Shown here: positions 27,112-35,266 of the stretch, one piece after another
How the letters are laid out: every line of letters begins with the position of its first letter
Numbering within the stretch: position 1 is the first letter of the stretch
NCBI RefSeq assembly: GCF_006384975.1
Contig: NZ_CP021645.1
Coordinates: 772,001 to 836,000, forward strand
Reading direction: 5' to 3'
From: Pseudomonas oryzihabitans
GTDB lineage: Bacteria > Pseudomonadota > Gammaproteobacteria > Pseudomonadales > Pseudomonadaceae
DNA: 64,000 nucleotides
The notes under the pieces: generated by a model
What the model saw: the letters and a program-made list of their open reading frames with translations, nothing else
Databases searched by the model: none
What the model was told of the DNA's origin: nothing
Program-made: the position numbers and the translations under genes

Positions 27112-27785
27112 CGGTCGTCACCCGGCACGCCATAGCCCGGAGCGAGATCCGGGCGGACCGCCCGATCGAGATAGTCCTGCAACTGCGGCTGGTAGGCGCG
27201 CCAGAGATCGGCCAACTGGCCGATGGGGTCCGTTTCAGCCCAGTCGACGCGCAGATTGACGATGGGCCAGCTCGGCTCGCCCACCACCAACAGCGCCGCC
27301 GAATGCACCGGACCGGCTTCGCCACCGGCCGCCAGCGCCGCTTGCATGGCCTGCACCAGCCGCTCGGCGAGGACGCCAGGGGTCCGCTCGAAGGCTTCCA
27401 CCAGGGCATCCACCACCGCAGGGCTGGCCAGCATGTTGCCGGCGGCCACGCAGTCCCGGCCGCTGCGGGCGTGATGCACGCCCAGGGTCTGGGCGCCGCT
27501 GTGGTGGGCACTGCGCCCCTGGCCATCGATCACGGTCACCTGGCGATAGTCGGCATAGGGATCGCCGGCCAGGCTCTGGACCAAGGCCTCGCTGGGTGCC
27601 AGGCCCAGGGCCAGTCCGTCCAGGGTGAGCGGCCCCAGGGCGGGCAGGGTGATGTTCTGCGAGCTGACGGCGCCGACCCCCGGCCGCAGCCAGGGGCAGC
27701 GGGCGCCCACGGCGATGCTGGAGGAACTGATGGCGATGCCGAACTGACCGGTCTCGGCGCCGCGGGCGGTGATGGAAAAGGTCAT
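27108..27785 (-). CDS. DUF1028 (Ntn-hydrolase-like) protein
   Basis: A 225-residue protein whose start at 27785 is the first Met of the conserved N-terminus MTFSITARGAETGQFGIAIS. The family has an Ntn-hydrolase fold and occurs in amino-compound breakdown operons; its reaction is not firmly known. Conserved blocks ARCPWLRPGVGAVSSQ and GAQTLGVHHARSGRDCVAAGNML are present. It lies 8 bases after the Rid gene and overlaps the argE-like start, so the three are coupled. Confidence 0.85.
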   Translation of the reverse strand: MTFSITARGAETGQFGIAISSSSIAVGARCPWLRPGVGAVSSQNITLPALGPLTLDGLALGLAPSEALVQSLAGDPYADYRQVTVIDGQGRSAHHSGAQTLGVHHARSGRDCVAAGNMLASPAVVDALVEAFERTPGVLAERLVQAMQAALAAGGEAGPVHSAALLVVGEPSWPIVNLRVDWAETDPIGQLADLWRAYQPQLQDYLDRAVRPDLAPGYGVPGDDR

Positions 27786-27793
27786 GGCGGGCC

Positions 27794-28210
27794 TCAGTCG
27801 GGAATCACGGCGATGACGTCGATCTCCATCAGCCATTGGGGCTGACCCAGGGCGGAGACCACCAGTCCGGTGGAGATGGGGTAGACACCCTTGAGCCACT
27901 TGCCGACCTCCTGATAGACCGGCTCGCGGTAGCGCGGATCGATCAGGTAGGTGGTGGTCTTGACGATGTGGCTCAGGTCGCTGCCGGCTTCCTCCAGCAG
28001 CTGCTTGACGTTCTTCATCGCCTGCTCGGCCTGGGCCCGGGGATCGCCCAGCCCGACCAGGTTACCCTCGAAGTCAGTTCCCACCTGGCCACGTACATAG
28101 ACGGTGTTGCCGGCGCGCACGGCCTGGCAGAGGTCGTTGTCCAGGGTCTGGTTGGGGTAGGTGTCCTTGGTGTTGAACATGCGGATACGGGTGTGGGTCG
28201 GGGTGGCCAT
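27794..28210 (-). CDS. Rid-family (YjgF/YER057c) protein
   Basis: A trimeric Rid-superfamily protein of 138 residues, start at 28210 behind AAGGAG. RidA proteins hydrolyse reactive imines and enamines released by amino-acid enzymes. The fold is clear (NTVYVRGQVGTD, AQAEQAMKNVKQLLEEAGSDLSHIVKTTTYL), but the active-site Arg of RidA appears to be replaced: the aligned segment reads PISTGLVVSALGQ. This places it with the Rid4-7 type subgroups, which lack imine deaminase activity. Co-transcribed with the DUF1028 and ArgE-like genes. Confidence 0.85.
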   Translation of the reverse strand: MATPTHTRIRMFNTKDTYPNQTLDNDLCQAVRAGNTVYVRGQVGTDFEGNLVGLGDPRAQAEQAMKNVKQLLEEAGSDLSHIVKTTTYLIDPRYREPVYQEVGKWLKGVYPISTGLVVSALGQPQWLMEIDVIAVIPD

Positions 28211-28230
28211 GGGAATGCTCCTTTTTTGAA

Positions 28231-28324
28231 GTAGGTTGGGCTGAGAGGGCTCCATCGTCGAAGCCCAACACGGCGGGCTCGACCTCGATCCTGTTGGGCT
28301 TCGCTGGCGCTCAACCCAACCTAC
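28231..28324. repeat. Nested inverted-repeat element (94 bp)
   Basis: Outer arms GTAGGTTGGGCTGAG (28231-28245) and CTCAACCCAACCTAC (28310-28324) pair at 14 of 15 positions. Inner arms CGAAGCCCAACA (28259-28270) and TGTTGGGCTTCG (28292-28303) pair perfectly over 12 bases. It fills the gap between the Rid and monooxygenase genes; the right arm encodes the last residues and the stop codon of the monooxygenase. GTAGGTTGGG-type repeats are scattered in many Pseudomonas genomes. Confidence 0.75.
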
Positions 28325-29606
28325 GCGCCTGCAGGGGTTGGGCGGTCGTCTCGCCGCTGGGACGGTACTCTTGGTAGCGACGCTGGATGGCGATCTGGTC
28401 GGCCACGTGGCGCGCGTCGTGCCAGCAGCCCCAGATGAAGGCCGAGCCGCGGCGACTCAGCCAGGGCAGGCCGACGAAATAGATGCCCGGCTCGGCGCCG
28501 ACACCGCGCTGGTGCCTGGGCTTGCCGTTGTCGCCGAAGGTATCCACCTGCAGCCAGCTGAAGTCGGTGGCGTAGCCGGTCGCCCAGATCACCGAGGTCA
28601 CGCCGGCGGCCTGCAGGTCCAGCTCCTGCAGGGGTTCGCGGATGCAGGCGGCGTCCGCCACCCGCTCGCGGGCCGTGGGTTCTTCGGGCAGGTCCAGGCC
28701 ATGGCGTTCGGCATAGGCGTCGGCGGCGTCGAGCAGGGCCAGGTAGTTGGCATCGCCGGCGTCGAGGTTCTGCTTGAGATCCGGGCGGAAGCGCACCACA
28801 CCGTCGGCGAAGGTGTCGGTGAGGCCCACCAGGGTCATGCCGGCCTGGGCCAGGCGACGGAAGTCCACGGTGTGGCCGCCGCGGGCGCCGCTGACGGCGA
28901 TGGTCACGTGCTCGCGGCCCGGCTGCATGGTCTCGGTGTCCCACAGGCCGAGTACGCCCAGCCACCAGCAGAAGTCGCGCCCGCGATAGGCTCGTGGCGG
29001 CCGGTCGTGCGGGCCTACCGAGAGATAGACGCGCTTGCCGGCGAGCAAGAGTTCCTCGGCGATCTGCACCCCCGAGGAGCCGGCGCCGACTACCAGCACC
29101 GCGCCGTCGGGCAGTTGCTGGGGATTGAAGTACTGGGCGGAATGGATCTGGTAGAGCTCCTCATCCTTTGGCGCGATGGCCGGGATGACGGGCTTCTGGA
29201 AGGGCCCGGTGGCCACCACCACCCGCTGCGCGCTGAGACTGCCCGCCGAGGTCTCGACCAGGAAGCCACTGCGGCCCTCCTGACGGCATACCCGGGTGAC
29301 CGCGACACCGGTACGGATGGGGGCGTCGATCTGCCGTGCATAGGCCTCGAAGTAGGCGGCGATCTCGTCCTTGCCGGGGAAGCCGTCCGGCGGCGTCTGG
29401 AATTCCAGGCCGGGGAAGCGATCGTGCCAGGCCGGGCCGTTGGCCACCAGGGAATCCCAGCGACCGGTACGCCAGGCTTCGGCGATACGATTCTTTTCCA
29501 GCACCAGGTGTTCGATGCCCAGGCGGCCCAGGTGCTCGCTCATGGCGACCCCGGCTTGGCCGGCGCCTATCACCAGGGTGTCGATAGCGGTCGGTAATGT
29601 AGACAT
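28311..29606 (-). CDS. FAD/NAD(P)-dependent flavin monooxygenase (FMO/YUCCA-like)
   Basis: A 431-residue single-component flavin monooxygenase. The FAD motif VIGAGQAGVAMSEHL is at residues 12-26, the NADPH motif VVGAGSSGVQIAEELL near 167-182, the FMO fingerprint is approximated by YQIHSAQYFNP, and ATGYATDFSWL is the distal motif. Such enzymes oxygenate soft nitrogen or sulfur atoms. Sixth gene of the minus-strand catabolic operon; the substrate is unknown. Its coding end lies inside one palindromic repeat, and another lies just upstream. Confidence 0.85.
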   Translation of the reverse strand: MSTLPTAIDTLVIGAGQAGVAMSEHLGRLGIEHLVLEKNRIAEAWRTGRWDSLVANGPAWHDRFPGLEFQTPPDGFPGKDEIAAYFEAYARQIDAPIRTGVAVTRVCRQEGRSGFLVETSAGSLSAQRVVVATGPFQKPVIPAIAPKDEELYQIHSAQYFNPQQLPDGAVLVVGAGSSGVQIAEELLLAGKRVYLSVGPHDRPPRAYRGRDFCWWLGVLGLWDTETMQPGREHVTIAVSGARGGHTVDFRRLAQAGMTLVGLTDTFADGVVRFRPDLKQNLDAGDANYLALLDAADAYAERHGLDLPEEPTARERVADAACIREPLQELDLQAAGVTSVIWATGYATDFSWLQVDTFGDNGKPRHQRGVGAEPGIYFVGLPWLSRRGSAFIWGCWHDARHVADQIAIQRRYQEYRPSGETTAQPLQARRLG

Positions 29607-29647
29607 GAGGGTACCCTTCGGCCGCTCCGCAGGGGGCGGCCGTCATC

Positions 29648-29793
29648 TAAGAACCTTTTCAAAATCTGCTGCGCGTCGGCCAAACTGCGTTGAAAACGCC
29701 TTCGGAATGCTCATTTACTACTCGTAAACTCCGCTTCCTCAGGCGTTTTCGCCTTGTTTGGCTCTAGCTCGCGAGATTTTGAACAGGCTCTAA
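29648..29793. repeat. 146-bp near-perfect palindromic element (MITE/REP-like)
   Basis: A long imperfect palindrome centred at 29720-29721. Ends TAAGAACCTTTTCAAAATCT (29648-29667) and the complement of 29774-29793 match at 17 of 20 positions. Internal arms GCCAAAC/GTTTGGC (29679-29685, 29756-29762), GAAAACGCC/GGCGTTTTC (29692-29700, 29742-29750) and TTTAC/GTAAA (29714-29718, 29724-29728) share the same centre. No ORF. It separates the aldolase and monooxygenase genes. Similar elements occur in Pseudomonas genomes as dispersed repeats (from memory). Confidence 0.82.
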
Positions 29794-29828
29794 GCAGTAG
29801 GAGGGCGGAGCGCAGGGCTCCGCGGCAA

Positions 29829-30560
29829 TCAATCCAGCACGGAGGGATCCTGCTGGATCATCAGTTCTTTCATCTCGGCGAAGTGCTGCTCGGAGAAGTC
29901 GGTGATGCCTTCCCAGGCCCGTGCGGTCTTCTCCGCGACCTCGTCGGACAGCACCTTGAGCGGCTGGCCTGTGGACCAGGCGGTGACCAGGATTTGGCAG
30001 GCGCGCTCCAGCGTCCAGATGTCATCGAAGGCCTGGCCAATGGTGGGGGCGATCACCATGACGCCGTGGTTGCCCATCAGCAGGCGTTGCTTGCCGTCGA
30101 GCAGCCCGGCCAGGCGCGCACCCTCCGCCTCGGTGTCGGCCATGCCGCCGTAGAGTTCGTCCACCGCGATGCGGTTGAAGTAGCGCGCCGTGTTCTGGTC
30201 GATGGGCGGAACGTGCGGCTTGGCCAGGCAGGCCACCGCCGTGGTATGGACCGGGTGCAGATGCAGCACCACCCGAGCCTCCGGCAGGCGGCGATGGATC
30301 TGCCCGTGGATCGACCAGGCCGTGGCATCCACATCGGGCCGCTCGGCGCCCTGCGGATCGTCCGCGTCGAGCAGCAGCAGGTCGCTGGCGCGTATGCGCG
30401 AGAAGTGCTTCCATTTGGGATTGATCAGGAACTGCTTGCCGTCGGCGGAGACGGCCGCGCTGAAGTGATTGGCGACCGCCTCGTGCATGCCGAGGTGGGC
30501 GATGACGCGAAAGGTCGCCGCCAGATCGATGCGCAGCCGTTCCTCATGAGAAGGTGCCAT
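29829..30560 (-). CDS. Class II aldolase/adducin-family protein
   Basis: A 243-residue zinc aldolase or decarboxylase-type protein. The zinc ligands are H100 and H102 (VVLHLHPVHTT) and H165 (LMGNHGVMV); the N-terminal block LGMHEAVANHFSAAV is typical. Family members cleave sugar phosphates or decarboxylate hydroxy-keto acids. The substrate here is unknown. Fourth gene of the catabolic operon, 52 bases after the binding-protein gene; a 146-bp palindrome separates it from the monooxygenase. Confidence 0.85.
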   Translation of the reverse strand: MAPSHEERLRIDLAATFRVIAHLGMHEAVANHFSAAVSADGKQFLINPKWKHFSRIRASDLLLLDADDPQGAERPDVDATAWSIHGQIHRRLPEARVVLHLHPVHTTAVACLAKPHVPPIDQNTARYFNRIAVDELYGGMADTEAEGARLAGLLDGKQRLLMGNHGVMVIAPTIGQAFDDIWTLERACQILVTAWSTGQPLKVLSDEVAEKTARAWEGITDFSEQHFAEMKELMIQQDPSVLD

Positions 30561-30611
30561 GGTCGTGACTCCAAAGGGGGCGTCCCAGCCGCGGGGACGA
30601 CCGGTTAGAAC

Positions 30612-31451
30612 TTAGGGCTTGGGCATCAGGGCGGCGATATCCGCCTCGGTGGGCGCCTGGAAGTTGTACTTCTTCAGCAGCGCGGCGTACTCGGGAGTGG
30701 CGCTGTACTTTTTCAGTGCCTCGACCAGGGCGTTCTTCACCTCTTCGTTACCCTTCTTCACGCCGAAGCCGTTGAGTACGGGGTAGATCAGGCTGTCGGA
30801 GGAGATCACCACGCGATTGCCGAGCTTTTCCACCAGGCCACGGGCCACGGCGGCATCGGTGATCTGCGCCTCCACCGCCCTGGACAGCAGCGCCTGGGTG
30901 GTCTGGGGGTCGGTGGCGTATTCGCTCACGGCAATGGGCTTGAGGCCGTTCTTCACGCAGTAGTCATCGGACAGCTTGTGTAGCTGCTGCAGCCAGGAGG
31001 TGGCACCCATGGAGCCGATCTTGTGGCCGCAGAAGTCTTCCGGTTTCTTGGGTTGATAGTCGCTGCCCTTGAGCGCGATGATCGATTCACCACTCTTGAG
31101 ATAGGGGATCATGTCGATCACCTTGAGGCGATCCGCGGTGATGTACATCGAGGAGTTGACGATGTCGAAGCGCCCACCCTGCAAGCCGGTGATGAGGTTG
31201 GGGAAGCGGGTGTCGAGCGTCTCGACGGTGCGGCCCATGAGCTTGCCCAGGCCATCGACCAGTTCGATGTCGAAGCCTGCCGGCTTGTTGTCCTGCACGT
31301 ACTCGTAGGGGAAGAAGGTCAGGTCGGAACCGGCGACGAGCTTGCCCGGCTGCAGGAAGTCGGCCGAGGCCAGGGTCGCGGTCAGGGCCAGGGTGGCGCC
31401 CAGCACGGTGGTGGTGAGGGTCCGAATCGAGGCGCTGCTGAATCTTTGCAT
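30612..31451 (-). CDS. Amino-acid ABC transporter periplasmic binding protein
   Basis: A type II periplasmic binding protein (SBP_bac_3) of 279 residues. Start 31451 follows AAGGAG; the signal peptide ends at A30 (LASA/D). Mature sequence features are SDLTFFPYEYVQDNKPAGFDIELVDGLGKLMG, RFPNLITGLQGGRFDIVNSSMYIT and a Cys pair (DFCGHKIGSM, DDYCVKN) that may form a disulfide. It should feed the fused permease/ATPase encoded upstream in the operon. Polar amino acid or opine-like ligand expected; identity unknown. Confidence 0.88.
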   Translation of the reverse strand: MQRFSSASIRTLTTTVLGATLALTATLASADFLQPGKLVAGSDLTFFPYEYVQDNKPAGFDIELVDGLGKLMGRTVETLDTRFPNLITGLQGGRFDIVNSSMYITADRLKVIDMIPYLKSGESIIALKGSDYQPKKPEDFCGHKIGSMGATSWLQQLHKLSDDYCVKNGLKPIAVSEYATDPQTTQALLSRAVEAQITDAAVARGLVEKLGNRVVISSDSLIYPVLNGFGVKKGNEEVKNALVEALKKYSATPEYAALLKKYNFQAPTEADIAALMPKP

Positions 31452-31480
31452 GGCGATGCTCCTTGAGGGGATGGGAAAGA

Positions 31481-32353
31481 TCAAACGGCGGCCTGGTCGA
31501 GCCCGGCCTGTTGGACGAAGAAGGAGGCGCCGCGCGGCTTCTGCGGCAGGCGCACGCTGTTGGCCACGCTGCGCACCAGGCCGCTTTCCTGGCCGGCCAC
31601 CAGCACCCCGGCGTGCTCGCTGGGCAGCGGGTTCTCGCCGAAGGGCAGGGCGTCCTCGGCGGCGTAGACGCTGATGAACAGGGTGCGCGGCAATTCGGTC
31701 TGGTTGGGGCTGGAGGCATGCAGCAGGCGGGTGTGCATGAAGCACACCGAGCCGGCCGGGCCGAAGCAGGCCACGGGCTCGCCGCAATGCACGGCGACCA
31801 CGCTGTCGTCCACCGATCCGGTGAAGCGACCGTCCTGCCAGTGCGACCACAGCGGGCCCTTGTGGCTGCCGGGGATGACCGTGAGCGGACCGTTCTCCGG
31901 GGTCACCTCGCTGACCATTAGCAGCGCGGTGACCACGTCATCGTTGCTGTGCGGCGTGAACAGGAAATCCTGGTGCCACTTCACCTGGGTGGCGGTGTGC
32001 GGCAGCTTCGAGTTGATCTTGCTGTGGTGGAATCTCGTGCCGCTGCCGCCGATCAATTGGGCGGCCACCTGGGCCATCCGCGAGGACAGTGCGACCTCGC
32101 AATAGGCCGCGGAGATTTCGGTGGGCGAGCTGACCCGGCGCAGGGAAGGGTGGTCGGGCCGGTGGTCCAGCTCCACGTCGAAGCGGGCGCGGCCATCCTG
32201 GGTTTCGCCCCAGGCTTCGGTGTGGCTGCGGCTCTCTGCCACCCAGCCGTCGAAATCGGCCTGCAGGGTGGCGATCTCGTCGGCGGTCAGCAGGTTCTCG
32301 ACCACCAGGTAGCCGTCTCGGTGGAAGCTGTCTATTTGCGCTTGCTCGATCAT
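31481..32353 (-). CDS. Phytanoyl-CoA dioxygenase (PhyH)-family 2-oxoglutarate oxygenase
   Basis: A 290-residue Fe(II)/2-oxoglutarate oxygenase of the PhyH family, which also contains ectoine hydroxylase. Metal ligands are H127 and D129 (VKWHQDFLF) and H212 (TRLLHASSPN); R223 (LPRTLFISVY) is the probable 2-oxoglutarate Arg. PGSHKGPLWSHW is typical of the family. Second gene in the catabolic operon, between the transporter and its binding protein, so hydroxylation of the imported compound, perhaps as the first step, is a reasonable guess. Confidence 0.85.
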   Translation of the reverse strand: MIEQAQIDSFHRDGYLVVENLLTADEIATLQADFDGWVAESRSHTEAWGETQDGRARFDVELDHRPDHPSLRRVSSPTEISAAYCEVALSSRMAQVAAQLIGGSGTRFHHSKINSKLPHTATQVKWHQDFLFTPHSNDDVVTALLMVSEVTPENGPLTVIPGSHKGPLWSHWQDGRFTGSVDDSVVAVHCGEPVACFGPAGSVCFMHTRLLHASSPNQTELPRTLFISVYAAEDALPFGENPLPSEHAGVLVAGQESGLVRSVANSVRLPQKPRGASFFVQQAGLDQAAV

Positions 32354-32383
32354 CTCTGTTCTCCAGAAGCCAAGGGTGGGGGG

Positions 32384-33904
32384 TCAAGCCAGGGACACGT
32401 CCTTGAGGAAGGCCTCGACGCGCGGATGCTGGCCGTTACGCAGTACCTGGGGCGCGTCGTCGCAGACTACGCGGCCCTTTTCCATGAACACGATGCGGTC
32501 CGAGACCTTGAAGGCGAAGTTCATCTCGTGGGTGACGATCACCATGGTGATGCCCTCCTGGGCCAGGGTCTCGATCACCTGCAGCACCTCGTTGACCTTT
32601 TCCGGATCCAGCGCCGAGGTGGGCTCGTCGAAGAGCATGATCTGCGGCCGCATCATCAGCGCCCGGGCGATGGCCACGCGTTGCTGCTGGCCGCCGGAGA
32701 GCTGGTGCGGATACTTCCAGGCGTGGTCGAGCATCCCGACCTTGTGGAGCAGGGCATAGGCCTGCTGCTTGAGCGCCTCGGGGCGGTCGAGCCGGTGATA
32801 GCGCGGGGCGAGCAGCAGGTTGTCCAGCACCGTCAGGTGGGGGAAGAGATTGAAGCTCTGGAACACCATGCCGATGTCCAGGCGGTGCTCGCTGTGTTCG
32901 ATGAAGCGCGGCTTCTGGGCGCCGTCCTTGCGTAGGTGGATGAACGGCTGGCCGTTGATGCGGATCTCGCCGTTGTCCAGTTGCTCCAGCCCATTGAGCA
33001 GGCGGATCAGGGTGGTCTTGCCGGAGCCCGAGGGGCCGATCACCGACACCACTTCGCCCGGCTGGATCTGCAGGTTGACCGAACCCAGCACCTCGACGTC
33101 GTTGTAGGCCTTGTGCAGGCGGGCGGCCTGCAGCGCCGGAGTGGCGGCGTCCCATTGCGGCTTGGCACTGGCGGTCGAGGCCTGGGTAGCCAGGGCCAGT
33201 ACCTGGGCGTCGGGCGTGCGCACCACCTTGCGTTGGGTTACGTCGAGGAAGCGTTCCAGGCGCTTGAGCAGGAAGTCGAACAGGGTGACGATCAGCACGT
33301 AGTAGAAGGCCACCGCCGCCATGGTCTCCATGACCAGAAAGTTCTGCGAGTAGAGACGCTGGCCGACCATCAGGATCTCGGTCAGGGAGATCACCGAGAC
33401 CAGGGAGCTGAGCTTGACGATGGAGATGTATTCGTTGGCCAGCGACGGCAGCGCCACCCGCAGCGCCTGGGGGATGACGATGCGCCACTGGGTGCCGAGA
33501 AAGCGCAGCCCCAGGGCCCGTGCTGCCTCGTTCTGACCCTTGGGAATCGACAGCAGGCCGCCGCGGTGGATCTCGGCGACATAGGCCGTCTCGCTGACGA
33601 CCATACCGATGAGCCCCGCCCAGAAGGGATCGGCCAGCACCACCGAGGTCGAGGGCAACGCCTGCGGTAGGTTGTAGATGAAGATCAGCAGCACCAGCAG
33701 CGGCACGCTGCGAAAGAACCAGATGTAGCCGCGCGCCGGCAGGCTGAGTACGGGATGCCGGGACTGTTTCGCCAGGGCGATGAAGAAGCCGAGGGCGATG
33801 CTGATGACCCAGGTAAGGGTACTGAGTTTGATGACCGTCCAGGTTGCCAGCCAGAATTGAGTGTCGCCGATCAGGCTGAACATGTAGTTCCAGTCGAAAG
33901 TCAT
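32384..33904 (-). CDS. Fused amino-acid ABC transporter permease and ATPase
   Basis: A 506-residue fusion. Residues 1 to about 225 are a polar-amino-acid permease with about five helices and the EAA loop EAARALGLRFLGTQWRIVIPQAL (126-148). After a linker with low-complexity AQ/TAS stretches (230-257) comes the ATPase: Walker A GPSGSGKTT (290-298), signature LSGGQQQRVAIARAL, Walker B IMLFDEPTSALDP and switch His in VTHEMNFA. Fusions of HisM- and HisP-like parts are known in this family. First gene of the operon, divergent from the LysR gene. Confidence 0.9.
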   Translation of the reverse strand: MTFDWNYMFSLIGDTQFWLATWTVIKLSTLTWVISIALGFFIALAKQSRHPVLSLPARGYIWFFRSVPLLVLLIFIYNLPQALPSTSVVLADPFWAGLIGMVVSETAYVAEIHRGGLLSIPKGQNEAARALGLRFLGTQWRIVIPQALRVALPSLANEYISIVKLSSLVSVISLTEILMVGQRLYSQNFLVMETMAAVAFYYVLIVTLFDFLLKRLERFLDVTQRKVVRTPDAQVLALATQASTASAKPQWDAATPALQAARLHKAYNDVEVLGSVNLQIQPGEVVSVIGPSGSGKTTLIRLLNGLEQLDNGEIRINGQPFIHLRKDGAQKPRFIEHSEHRLDIGMVFQSFNLFPHLTVLDNLLLAPRYHRLDRPEALKQQAYALLHKVGMLDHAWKYPHQLSGGQQQRVAIARALMMRPQIMLFDEPTSALDPEKVNEVLQVIETLAQEGITMVIVTHEMNFAFKVSDRIVFMEKGRVVCDDAPQVLRNGQHPRVEAFLKDVSLA

Positions 33905-33961
33905 CGTGAAAACCTGTCGCCGTTCATTGGAAGAACAGGGCCGAAGAGGTAGGCCCGGTCG

Positions 33962-33973
33962 CTGTAATTACAG
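33962..33973. promoter_or_regulatory. Perfect palindrome CTGTAATTACAG
   Basis: A 12-bp perfect dyad about 57 bp upstream of the ABC transporter start. Possible operator or activation-binding half site of the divergent LysR protein. Confidence 0.35.
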
Positions 33974-34019
33974 AATTGGCAATCGACGGACTTATCGTCA
34001 ATTAACAAATTACGGGCCT

Positions 34020-34042
34020 CTGTATAGGACTTGCCTATGCAG
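34020..34042. promoter_or_regulatory. Candidate LysR-type regulator box
   Basis: CTGTATAGG (34020-34028) and CCTATGCAG (34034-34042) pair at 8 of 9 positions around a 5-base centre. The core ATAGGACTTGCCTAT is a 15-bp dyad with the T-N11-A pattern of LysR recognition sites, located between the regulator and its presumed target operon. Confidence 0.5.
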
Positions 34043-34283
34043 AAACGTCAGTCGACTCAGTGAGTTCTTTATATGCCCCGATACGGGGCGAAGTGTCGCT
34101 ATTAGGTGCTGGAGTGCAGGATTTTGGTGCGCTGGCTGGAGATCGATGCAGGCCGTGTCTGCTGGATTTTCAAGGGTTTGGCTAGGGCGTAAGGCAATGG
34201 GAAGCTGCCTGGCATGGCTTTCGCTTCGAAGGTTAAGACTATGCAGGATCAAGCTCTGCAGTGATTTTTTCTATAGGAAATCC

Positions 34284-35225
34284 GTGACGCATTTTACGCT
34301 CAGGCAACTTCGTTATTTCGTCGCCGTGGTCGAGGAAGACAGCATCGTCGAGGCGGCGCGACAACTGCACATATCCCAGCCGTCAATATCCGTCGCCATC
34401 AAGAATCTCGAAGAAAGTTTCGAGCAGAAGTTGTTCGTGCGCCATCACGCCCAGGGCGTTTCCCTGACCGCCAGCGGGCGCCGGCTTTATGAAAAGGCCA
34501 AGGAATTGCTGCGGCTTTCCTATGAGCTGGAACAGAACGCCCGCGCGGAAAGCGAGATGGTCTCGGGCACGGTGGCGGTCGGTTGTTTCGAATCCGCGGC
34601 GCCGCTCTATCTGCCCAAGCTGGTCGCCGGCTTCAAGCGGCTCTATCCGGAAATCACCATCCAGTTGCATGACGGCGAACAGCACGAATTGATGCACGGG
34701 GTACACCGCGGTCGCTTCGATCTGGTGTTTCTCTACGACCTGGAACTGGGTGATTCCATCACCAAGGAAAAGCTCAACGCCCCGCACAAGCCCTACGCCT
34801 TGCTGCCCATCGCCCATCCCCTGGCGCGCAAGAAGGCGGTGACGCTCAAGGAGCTGAGCCGCGAACCCATGATCCTGCTGGACGTGGTGCCCAGCCGTAA
34901 CTACTTCATCGATATCTTCAAGGAGAAGGGCTACCACCCCACGGTGGCCTACAGCTCGCCCTCCATCGAGATGGTGCGCTGCATGGTGGGGCAGGGGCTG
35001 GGCTTTTCCGTGCTGGTCACCCGGCCGACCACCGACATCACCTACGATGGCAAGCGCCTGGTCCAGGTCAATATCCACGACGACATGCCTGCCTCGACCT
35101 TCATCATGGCCTACCTGCGCAACAATGAGCCGACCAAGGCTACGCGGCTGTTCATGGATTATTGCCGCAGCGTGGATCTTTCGCCGCTGGCGCCGGAGCG
35201 ACAGGGCGAGGAATTGCCGTCCTAG
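34284..35225 (+). CDS. LysR-family transcriptional regulator
   Basis: A 313-residue regulator. The start is GTG at 34284 behind TAGGAAA; upstream in-frame sequence lacks family similarity. The winged helix-turn-helix occupies residues 1-65 (LRQLRYFVAVVEEDSIVEAARQLHISQPSISVAIKNLEE), followed by the linker helix and a periplasmic-binding-like effector domain. Transcribed away from the ABC-PhyH-aldolase-FMO operon, it is the likely regulator of that operon, with the imported compound or a metabolite as co-inducer. Confidence 0.9.
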   Translation: MTHFTLRQLRYFVAVVEEDSIVEAARQLHISQPSISVAIKNLEESFEQKLFVRHHAQGVSLTASGRRLYEKAKELLRLSYELEQNARAESEMVSGTVAVGCFESAAPLYLPKLVAGFKRLYPEITIQLHDGEQHELMHGVHRGRFDLVFLYDLELGDSITKEKLNAPHKPYALLPIAHPLARKKAVTLKELSREPMILLDVVPSRNYFIDIFKEKGYHPTVAYSSPSIEMVRCMVGQGLGFSVLVTRPTTDITYDGKRLVQVNIHDDMPASTFIMAYLRNNEPTKATRLFMDYCRSVDLSPLAPERQGEELPS

Positions 35226-35266
35226 TACGCTTCGCGCACCTCTGGCGCGCGCGATAGGCTGATCAC

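Larger units (their letters stand above)
33905..34283. promoter_or_regulatory. Divergent promoter region of the catabolic operon and its LysR gene
   Basis: These 379 bases are AT-richer than the flanks. They hold a perfect 12-bp palindrome (33962-33973) and a 23-bp inverted repeat with a T-N11-A core (34020-34042), both candidates for LysR binding. No credible ORF. Confidence 0.6.
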
